Of a stretch of 64,000 bases of DNA, positions 49,701 to 55,606 are shown in pieces (the first letter of the stretch is position 1; every line of letters begins with the position of its first letter). The stretch is from Endozoicomonas numazuensis (GTDB lineage Bacteria; Pseudomonadota; Gammaproteobacteria; Pseudomonadales; Endozoicomonadaceae): contig NZ_JOKH01000001.1 in NCBI RefSeq assembly GCF_000722635.1, positions 1,078,201-1,142,200 of the forward strand, given 5' to 3'. The notes beneath the pieces were generated by a model. The model had not been told where the DNA came from, ran no database searches, and worked only from the letters and a program-made list of their open reading frames with translations. Made by a program: the position numbers and the translations under genes.

Positions 49701-50244
49701 GCAGACGCTCAGCTTTTTCGCTTGGTTCTGATCCTTCCTTAAGGCAGCGAATCGCCCCCCAGAGCTGTTCCGAAAAGTCGGCATTTGTTACAAACGAAAA
49801 TGTCAGCTTTGTATCGACTTCTGTTCGGTTAAACTCTTTTTCATATCCGAGCAAAGTTGCAGCGAATTTCTTTATCGTTTTCTTGAGATACGAAGATGTA
49901 ACGGGATCTGGGGTGGCTTTGTATTTGAACTGAAGAGTTTGAAAAGCTCGGCACGTTTGAAAGGTGTCGCCTTTTCCAAAATACAAAATAAGGTCGGCAA
50001 TATCTTCAGCTTCATTACCTGGTTCAGCTGTCTCGTTCGTTGACAGACCTTCAACGGCTATAGCAAAAAGATCATCTTTGGGAAATACAAGCTGTAAGGC
50101 GCGACGTGCAGCCCATCGTTCATGAAACGTGTGACCTGCGCGAGAAGCACGCACCGTGTCGATGGAGGCTATTTCTTGGCTCAATTTTCCACCTGTTGTA
50201 ATAGTAAGTTCCCATGACTGCCCATCCCAACGTATCAGCAACAT
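43753..50244 (-). CDS. Avs-like STAND NTPase with N-terminal PD-(D/E)xK nuclease
   Basis: A 2,163-residue single-protein candidate antiphage system. The N-terminal domain (about 30-210) carries a nuclease set Glu65, Asp84 and Gln105-Phe-Lys107, in the style of Cap4/DUF4297 endonucleases. A STAND/NACHT NTPase follows with Walker A GGVGKT (315-320), a CFGGGSYR motif, Walker B VLVIIDAADNAQ (411-422) and LTARPHRMDG. The remaining roughly 1,600 residues are helical and repeat-like, probably the sensor. In characterised Avs proteins this part binds a phage protein (terminase or portal) and triggers nuclease tetramers. The architecture resembles Avs3, but the subtype is an inference. It is divergent from sir2. 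Confidence 0.82.
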   Translation of the reverse strand: MLLIRWDGQSWELTITTGGKLSQEIASIDTVRASRAGHTFHERWAARRALQLVFPKDDLFAIAVEGLSTNETAEPGNEAEDIADLILYFGKGDTFQTCRAFQTLQFKYKATPDPVTSSYLKKTIKKFAATLLGYEKEFNRTEVDTKLTFSFVTNADFSEQLWGAIRCLKEGSEPSEKAERLQYTNLKKWCEEENVNAGHLCQLIEFRASTSDLSAQNSSLHKTLSDWTPGVDSQARMRLHGLQELVREKAGLSGQRNNLIKREDILDSLECEPEDLFPANTEFLDIGIVIEREALCEARHLIENSTHSVFINADGGVGKTVFIQSLANHMNSNFETVIFDCFGGGSYRAEDQARHLPKIGLLQIVNELASRGLCDPQLPSDGDRQALIKAARKRLEQAANTVKNQSSKSGVLVIIDAADNAQLAADHRKEDAFPRLLLASLSREPVDGVKIVLTARPHRMDGVIGRSLVERFELGAFSEGETRRFLETRRSDLNELEFTTALARSAGNARVLDYLVTSWNENISGSISKEKITVEELIRQRCDKIQSDLHLAGWDDDEIKQFFVAISLLPPPIPLDEMADALGWPRTKVNSAVADLAPLLELLKHGAIFRDEPTETFIRETYATEKEAQQSIADRLNARQVSSAYAAEALPHLLVVINDAQRAYRLSTSNEYPNSIQSEYGRRRLRLMRLHAAFILAAKERDYDHVLKLTMQLAQVAAANAKGDEFIRRLPGVSVRLGDQDASRRLFQDRSGWRGARDARLIVAFAFQEERDEAKIHQSRAIGWINWYNQNRREDELQDREGPSAPDLSAVLLLSILEGNYGLADRNIAKLNFQFALSVCHQVIALIKQYEALCGTRILGSLTVFASSKDCHSLALQVSLLASKKCLNSGELKQLSRATSTNAKIIKSDVFDNGYDYENKQQGFICDAAMTALIHGSRQSALNIVRSIKTERMSSYDYQERHSPLRIWSPILGACVSAWSAGNKLRFHHLLPREVRINRVAKTIMNRPELTTFLGELMKNIPSGSRKRGKDKDKPEHLFSRNECENIAKSVELVCHLAEPLQDAVLARRTINEHDFHDFLEKWKGKLRTNVHWRAENAQDKLVKNVGFGFAEILLQHATKVSQNDSQTLIDILSRGRFSVSEKLNALFLMARHENLQEQTGLFAQSISEIIRQDEYVDQRAEQYSRLAEALLPLSHAEAQQYFRDGLSQLDQMGGDDYDIIYSLLRYAAEQHGGWLQPVLGHRLMNLCQTIFQHEPSKFDWTLFGEAAAKSIGCQALFKLLRWADQDVSDFSYGLPQFVCYLAKIGRLDARRAAFILLLCEEQGWYNWKIGDGLKDIMEVAEATDRSAIFHAIFSKLKLEHPFGGRESLWNSLLEAAETYPGVVDQSVLNSIKSLGQKARALLDDENKRQNSFSNHSFVERSEDKDGQKEAEEAFEKIISGCDITSPHSIDKVIRNVRQDRRFNFNVHKRVIECLRKRCPYDKRIEFINMLAELVELDFDDAIEAIRDSVELWGATSIHITSCKKDFIRKIFETRGSELFDLRFTGSLREIKRLIDFCNDGNFVLGLVLDTVAKEKIELTGDEWLQLATALCPYTSGEANLKSLEDLLSGPAAKIGDEIGEGAFKSVYSPTEKQSSIVARITWHLLGNEKAFTRWTAARSVKSLADLDLHDDLDALLGCFGQVKVDALVSENMDSSFLNAEQWLLMGLSRASFYHGSSLAYLRDRFENLAVRDDIHVINKIHILRCLKNISGSSASSRCIRELEKEIYCPAKGYAEENGWPKPIDSKTGFIFDYEFNKHEVSSLARLFGISEGEATDAIAVEIQKRWPEAKDMDYFHGQERYDYTSSERHESYRDSVQRHALLNAATTLVKTRSVIRSSYEPIDSCPWIDWLRKYDVNCDNGIWLADRKDKVPDQAKEFFVTRSKDAEVLDADETLLRKIGVIAKGSDSFFPICGSWRSRDGVHVSISSALALRKGVIGQCKTFSQSPDHDIWLPRFDSDGTPDLYIRQSKFEPFIWSPEEYPIGIDINDEFATRFVKERERLGKEIIRRLGFKSSDDFQKWFTQDGNQAMKSQVWGQWRPDQNDHQRGWFQDEGSILWANSSWLDSALATLNRALVMRIDFHKYKSYRSYDDRPELRAVYIGLRKSDGEFRYWKAKTASKNK

Positions 50245-50478
50245 AGAGGCAAGGTATGCACGAAACTCTTATCCCATGCGTTTGGCAGCCAAATGTTTAT
50301 AAACAAAGTGCTCCATGAAAAGTCTGAAAATTTGTGATGACTCGTTGGGTTGAGCTTTTGAAATTATCCACATGTTACTAGCAGACGATGGGGGCGTATA
50401 GATATCGCTTGATTCATAACAAAAGGAAATATAGCGTTGTCTACTTGAAGTACTTGGGGTTATTTGTAGGGGGATGAG
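50245..50478. other. divergent promoter region between avs-like and sir2
   Basis: 234 bp with no gene. The promoters of both divergent defence modules should lie here; I see no clear operator. Confidence 0.45.
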
Positions 50479-51672
50479 ATGAAGTTTCTTTCAGCGCAAA
50501 CTGAAAAAGTTTGGAAAGATACAATACACGATGATTCAGGTAAGGAGGCTCTCCAAAAAGTTAAATATTTCCTGTCAGAGACCATGAAATGCGAGCACCT
50601 TGTTGTGCTGACAGGTCTAGGGACTTCGCTTTGCGTCAAAGGGGCTGAAGATGCAAAATTAGCCCCTACGATGGCAGACCTGTGGAGGGCAGTAAAAAGT
50701 TCAGGGGAGGAAGACCTGAAGAGGGTCATGGGGATAGTGCGATACCCTGAGGAACCAAAGGATAATATTGAAGTACTACTCTCCCTATGCAAGTAGGCTC
50801 AGGGCTTTATAACAGGGGCAGATGAAGATCTGCTTAACACCTTCGTTGAAAGGACTGAGAAAATTGTTCATCAGATGACCTGTTTTTTGGATTCATCTAC
50901 AGAGCTGCCTGTTCATGCAGACTTTCTTCGTCGTGTCGCCCGTCGCTCAAACCGTAAGGTCAGGACAAAGATCTTTACCACTAACTATGACAAGTGCTTT
51001 GAGCAAGCTGGGAGTGCGGGTCGATTTGTAGTGATAGATGGCTTTTCACATATGCTTCCGCAAACCTTTGATGCCAGCTATTTTGGCTATGATATAGTTC
51101 AGCGCGATGAGCATACAGACTCGCCAGATTACATAAGCAATGTATTTCACTTATACAAGATGCATGGCAGTGTAGACTGGACTCGCCACCCTGAGACCAA
51201 GGAAATTTCCAAGACTGAAACTCCGGAAAATCCTGTTCTGATATACCCTCGGCATACTAAATATGAGCTTGCATTTGAGCAGCCCTATCTGGAAATGATG
51301 TCCGCTTTTCAAGCTGCCATTCGTAAGCCCAACACTGGTCTAATCGTCGTCGGCTTCGGCTTTAATGACAACCACATATCAGAACCAATACTTGCAGCTA
51401 TGCGCTCCAATCTGAACCTGAAGGTTGTTGTCTGTGATCCTGTACTGGCTCCAGAAAAGGCTCGAAGTGAAGGTGAGAAAGACTGGGATGGTATAGCGAA
51501 AACCAATCAATACTTGAAGAAAGTTCAGAGCCTAATCGAAAACGGCGATCCTCGACTGGCGTTGCTGAACGGGACTTTTGAAGATTTGGTTTCGGTCATG
51601 CCTGACATTCTCGCAGAAACCGCACTGGAGAAGCATCTTGAGCGAGTAAAGCGAATGGCGGAGGCAAGCTGA
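50479..51672 (+). pseudogene. SIR2-family NADase of a SIR2-HerA system, with in-frame amber stop
   Basis: A 398-codon gene (AGGGGG before the ATG) interrupted only by TAG at codon 106 (50794-50796); the frame continues unchanged on both sides. SIR2 motifs are present on both sides of the stop: GLGTS at 46-50, then TTNYDKCFEQA, the catalytic His in YKMHGSVDW, and GFGFNDNHI. SIR2 effectors deplete NAD during infection. The stop would remove most of the active site unless suppressed; a sequencing error is also possible. The last base of its stop is shared with the herA start (TGATG). Confidence 0.85.
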
Positions 51673-53396
51673 TGTCATCACTGTTTAGCCCCTTTGATCC
51701 AGCCAGAGAAATTGGAACCATTACAAAGGTTTCTGCCAACTTTGCTCGTATCAACCTTCCCTATGCGGCTGAATCTTCGGCTAGACACCACAGCGGCTAT
51801 CGTTTTGGTGCAGGAGAGGTGGGGGAATTTGTTTTTATTGAGCAGGAAGAAAAAGCCATTTTTGGTCGCATTGTTGAAGTCCATCTACCTGAGGGCGAAC
51901 GTCTGACTGTAGAGGCTGAGCTGGGGAGAAAAATCACCTCTAACCCTATTGGCTCTGTGCAGATGCTGGCAACGCTGGATATGACTACCAAGAGGGTGCA
52001 GCCCGGAATTATTTCCTACCCTCGAATTGGTCAACATGTGTACTCAGCTCACCCCAGTTTGCTGAAGTATATGGTTGAAAGCGGTTCGGGCGAATCACAA
52101 AGTTCGATCAAACTTGCGACATTCCCCAGTGCCCAGGACGTAGCTCTAAATCTCAAGCCTGAGACGCTATTTGGAAGGCACTGTGGTGTTCTTGGTGCAA
52201 CTGGCGGAGGTAAGAGCTGGACTGTAGCAAGGATAGTGGAAGAGATCAGAAGAATTGGTGGTAAGGCTATTCTTCTGGATGCAACTGGAGAGTTCTATAA
52301 GCAAAAAGACGGCGTTCGTAGTGTATATCTTGGGGACCACAACCCTTCTCTGGAAGGTCATGATGAAGAAACTGTTGAGTTTGTGTCATTCCCATATTAC
52401 GAGCTGGAAGAGAGAGACCTCTTTGCTATTTTTCAGCCAAGTGCAGGGGCGCAAGCTCCCAAAATGCGTGAAGCGATTAAGAGTCTAAAGCTAGTGAAAC
52501 TCCGAGAAGATCTAGCAAATGACGGACAGCTTATCAAAGCAGGGCAGATGAAACGTCCTGTTTTGGATGCGATAAGAGAACACTCAAGTCAGATAAGCTC
52601 TACACTTGCTGACTTTGAGATTAGCAAGCTGTCTCAGCAAGTTCAGAATGAATGTGTATGGCCTAATGGTGGTTATGCAAACAACCCTGACCCATCTACA
52701 TGGGGAAGAACTCATGACGGTGAGGTTGGATACTGCATTAGCTTGATTTCACGGATTGATGCAACCCTGAATTCAGGTCACCTAGACTGCATTTTTAGGC
52801 CTGAAGATACTACACCTCTTTCGGGAGTCATCGAGGATTTTCTTGTAGATAGTAGAAATCAGGTATTAAGAATATCTCTGGAAGCAATGCCGTTTGATAT
52901 GCATGCCAGAGAACTGGTCACAAATGCTATTGGCCGCTATCTGCTGAAACTTGCTAGAGCTGGAAAGTTTCGGACTATGCCATTGGTGACAGTACTTGAT
53001 GAAGCTCATCAGTTTCTCAACAAGCAGGTTGGAGATGAAAATAACCGTGTCCAGCTAGATGCATTCGGTCTGATCGCCAAAGAGGGGCGAAAATATGGCC
53101 TCACTACTGTCCTCGCAACCCAGCGACCTAGGGATATACCAGAAGATGTTCTCAGCCAGATGGGAACCCTGATTGTACACAGGTTGGTCAATGATAAAGA
53201 TCGGGCGGTTGTAGAAAGAGCTTGTGGAGACTTGGATGCTACAGCAGCAAGTTTTTTACCAAGCCTTGGGCAAGGGGAAGCGTTGGTAGTGGGAACCGAG
53301 CTTGCAATGCCTATGACCATCAAGGTGAGGGAGCCTAAGTACACCCCGGAATCTCATAGTGCTCAATACGGGAAATACTGGAGGGCCACGAATTAG
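51672..53396 (+). CDS. herA: HerA-family ATPase of the SIR2-HerA defence pair
   Basis: 574 residues: an N-terminal HAS-barrel-like domain (about 10-100), a RecA/FtsK-type hexameric ATPase core with Walker A GATGGGKS (175-182) and Walker B LVTVLDEAHQF, and the C-terminal motifs GRKYGLTTVLATQRP and ALVVGTELAMP. HerA hexamers assemble with SIR2 into a large NAD-cleaving complex. Translation is coupled to sir2, so the amber codon upstream may also lower herA expression by polarity. Confidence 0.88.
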   Translation: MSSLFSPFDPAREIGTITKVSANFARINLPYAAESSARHHSGYRFGAGEVGEFVFIEQEEKAIFGRIVEVHLPEGERLTVEAELGRKITSNPIGSVQMLATLDMTTKRVQPGIISYPRIGQHVYSAHPSLLKYMVESGSGESQSSIKLATFPSAQDVALNLKPETLFGRHCGVLGATGGGKSWTVARIVEEIRRIGGKAILLDATGEFYKQKDGVRSVYLGDHNPSLEGHDEETVEFVSFPYYELEERDLFAIFQPSAGAQAPKMREAIKSLKLVKLREDLANDGQLIKAGQMKRPVLDAIREHSSQISSTLADFEISKLSQQVQNECVWPNGGYANNPDPSTWGRTHDGEVGYCISLISRIDATLNSGHLDCIFRPEDTTPLSGVIEDFLVDSRNQVLRISLEAMPFDMHARELVTNAIGRYLLKLARAGKFRTMPLVTVLDEAHQFLNKQVGDENNRVQLDAFGLIAKEGRKYGLTTVLATQRPRDIPEDVLSQMGTLIVHRLVNDKDRAVVERACGDLDATAASFLPSLGQGEALVVGTELAMPMTIKVREPKYTPESHSAQYGKYWRATN

Positions 53397-53401
53397 GGCC
53401 T

Positions 53402-53430
53402 TTGGCAACACCAGAAGCTGGTGTTGCCAA
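53402..53430. terminator. perfect 13-bp hairpin after herA; also matches the transposon end
   Basis: TTGGCAACACCAG (53402-53414) and CTGGTGTTGCCAA (53418-53430) form a perfect stem around AAG, six bases after the herA stop, as a terminator would. It lacks a T-tract. 53402-53423 also matches the terminal transposon sequence 35589-35610 at 20 of 22 positions. Confidence 0.6.
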
Positions 53431-53444
53431 CCTATCTGCGTGCT

Positions 53445-53456
53445 ACACCATAAGCT
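53445..53456 (+). repeat. internal TnsB-box-like sequence
   Basis: ACACCATAAGCT is identical to the 12 bases at 35595-35606 in the transposon terminus, in the same orientation. Together with 53402-53423 it gives two box-like sites 37 bp apart within the cargo. Confidence 0.5.
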
Positions 53457-53611
53457 TGGCTTCTTTCACAATTTCATCAACGGTAAGGAGAATTCCGATG
53501 GAGGCATTACTTGATGACTAATCTGGAAGAGAACGTTATTTAGCGTAGCTTGACCTGACAGACACCTTCTACGAAACCAGTAACTGTCAGATCAGGTCTG
53601 GATGCTACAGC

Positions 53612-54160
53612 TTAACTTATTGCACTTTCTGTATCATTCAAGAAATCTGCAGACAAAGCGATTCCTGCATCAGTGAGAACCAACCGTTCACGATGGTTCT
53701 TAAAAGCAAGTTGCCTCGCAAATAGAACCTTTTCTATTTCTCGAGTAAAGCTATCTTTCAGGCCTACAGCCTGAAGGATCTTCTGAAACTCTTCGTTCTG
53801 GTTGTACTGCTGGAGTGTAGGCCAGTCAATGCCAAGAGAATATTCTGTAATTTGGGAATATCGACATGACATATAAGTCATAGCTCGATGTAACAAGTCA
53901 AAAAGTACCATTATCTTCATAGCTACTTCACCGGGCTGACCAGATTCCCCTATTCGATTAACGAAGAAACTGTTACCCATCTGGTTCAACTCATATCCAA
54001 TGGCTAGATAAAGAGCACTATACTGCTGCCGTGTAAACTCGTTAGCTAATTCATCAAATAAAGGGTTAGGTACTAGTCGATCACCTTGCGCGTTGCTTTT
54101 ATTGATAAAAGCGCCCTGCATGAAGGTGTCGTATATCTCTTTGCTTTTGATGTTGTCCAT
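53612..54160 (-). CDS. jetB: JetB/MukE-like subunit of a Wadjet-type SMC system
   Basis: 182 residues, the last gene of a four-gene operon. It is mostly helical with winged-helix character (DELANEFTRQQYSALYLAIGYELNQMGNSFFVNR) and a C-terminal LVLTDAGIALSADFL. Size and position between the kleisin gene and the operon end fit a MukE/MksE/JetB KITE protein. The ATG directly follows the jetA stop. Sequence similarity alone would not identify it; the assignment is mainly by context. Confidence 0.7.
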   Translation of the reverse strand: MDNIKSKEIYDTFMQGAFINKSNAQGDRLVPNPLFDELANEFTRQQYSALYLAIGYELNQMGNSFFVNRIGESGQPGEVAMKIMVLFDLLHRAMTYMSCRYSQITEYSLGIDWPTLQQYNQNEEFQKILQAVGLKDSFTREIEKVLFARQLAFKNHRERLVLTDAGIALSADFLNDTESAIS

Positions 54161-55606
54161 CTACACAGCCTTTTTAGCGTAAGCATGAAAAACCTTAGGT
54201 CGGTATCCAAGCTCAAAACCTTTGTGTTCTATTTTCTGTGGCTCTGATTCATAGCTTAGAGAGTTCTGAGTCTTACCTTTACTGCTAATATACTCAACAG
54301 CTTCGCCAAGCCAAGATAAATCGTAATCTTCAATCTCGTTTACTAGATGTTGATGCAGGAACAAATGAATATCGCCAGTATTGTTAGGTAATTTCAGTTC
54401 CTCCAGAGTGATCATCAGGCGTTCAGATTTTCGGGTATCAATTGAAGTGAGATGAGCTTTTGCATCTGGTTTAACCCGTTTGGCCTTCTCCGCTATAGAT
54501 TCAAGTCTGACACGTAAAAACTCCTGATAACTCTCTAATGCCGACTCTTTGACCCAGTTGACAGGCTGAGAATTCCGGTGGCCATAGGCCTTGAGTAAGC
54601 CAAGAATCTTTGCGTCTTTAAAAACTAGATCTGTCGGTTGCAGCAAGTAGCCCCTCTGCTGTCCGCGCTGGTTTTCGCGAACTACATCTTTCAGGCGGTT
54701 GAAGCGTTCCTCTGCCACGTTGTAGAAGTGGCGATCTTCTTCATCCATTTTCAGATAGCGGCTCAATTGTTCAGCCACTAGGACTATATCACGACCTAAA
54801 CTCTTAATATCTAACAGCAACCGGTTAAGAATCAGGGACTGCTCGTGTGCTTTGAACAGATCAAAATGATCAACAATGTTTTTCATCACCTTCATTGGAG
54901 CCTTGTTTGATTCACGATGAATGGTGACAATTGCACTGTTACTTGGAGTACGCTTGATATCTAGGGAGGGATCCAGAAACAAAAGGGTTGGCAACACGTT
55001 ACGTTGGTATAACTGCGAAATCCGATCCATGGTTTCTCGGTACTGCAAATACTGACCGTCAACAGAAAAATCAACCGAGTCGACAATTTTGCTCAGTTGC
55101 TCGGCATGCCCCTTTAGCGATTTAACATTGACCCTCAGCTTTGCAGCGACACTGTAGAAGGTATCCCTGACTGCTTCGAACATTTCTTGATAGCTCAAAT
55201 CGATACTGTGATGGTGACCTACATTCATCGCCATTGCATAAGCTCCATCAATCTGGCTAACGAGTAGGTTGAGATCGTAATCAGAAAGCTCGCGAATTCG
55301 CTTGGCCTCGAGCTGACGGAGCAGCCCTTCAACATGAGCATTAAGAGAAAAGCGCCCTTCGTTATAATCAAGGGTTTCAAGCAAATCATTGTATTTCAGA
55401 TTGTCGAGAGAAAGAGCATCAATGAACTTGTATCTGGCTGCGGCATCCATGCTACTGCTGGCCACAGTCAAAGCATGATCGTATTCAGATATCAAGAACA
55501 AAAAGCCACTGGCATGACTGCCTGAACTGTGGCGATCCATAAGTTCAAAGAACAAGCGTTTGTTTTCAAAAATAGTGGCAATGGTGAGATGTGTAGCTGT
55601 GCTCAT
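54161..55606 (-). CDS. jetA: JetA/MukF-like kleisin subunit
   Basis: 481 residues, almost entirely helical, with an N-terminal winged-helix-like region (FFELMDRHSSGSHASGFLFLISEY) and a C-terminal part (DIHLFLHQHLVNEIEDYDLSWLGEAVEYI) suited to closing the SMC ring. The start overlaps the jetC stop as ATGA, showing translational coupling with the SMC ATPase. Kleisins bridge the two SMC heads and bind JetB. Assignment rests on size, fold impression and operon context. Confidence 0.75.
   Translation of the reverse strand: MSTATHLTIATIFENKRLFFELMDRHSSGSHASGFLFLISEYDHALTVASSSMDAAARYKFIDALSLDNLKYNDLLETLDYNEGRFSLNAHVEGLLRQLEAKRIRELSDYDLNLLVSQIDGAYAMAMNVGHHHSIDLSYQEMFEAVRDTFYSVAAKLRVNVKSLKGHAEQLSKIVDSVDFSVDGQYLQYRETMDRISQLYQRNVLPTLLFLDPSLDIKRTPSNSAIVTIHRESNKAPMKVMKNIVDHFDLFKAHEQSLILNRLLLDIKSLGRDIVLVAEQLSRYLKMDEEDRHFYNVAEERFNRLKDVVRENQRGQQRGYLLQPTDLVFKDAKILGLLKAYGHRNSQPVNWVKESALESYQEFLRVRLESIAEKAKRVKPDAKAHLTSIDTRKSERLMITLEELKLPNNTGDIHLFLHQHLVNEIEDYDLSWLGEAVEYISSKGKTQNSLSYESEPQKIEHKGFELGYRPKVFHAYAKKAV

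Noticed and set aside
53446-53520. Minus-strand coding remnant between herA and jetB (reading GILLTVDEIVKEAKLMV)
   Set aside because: About two dozen codons bounded by stops. Too short to assign, and it overlaps the internal TnsB-box-like sequence, so the protein look may be chance.
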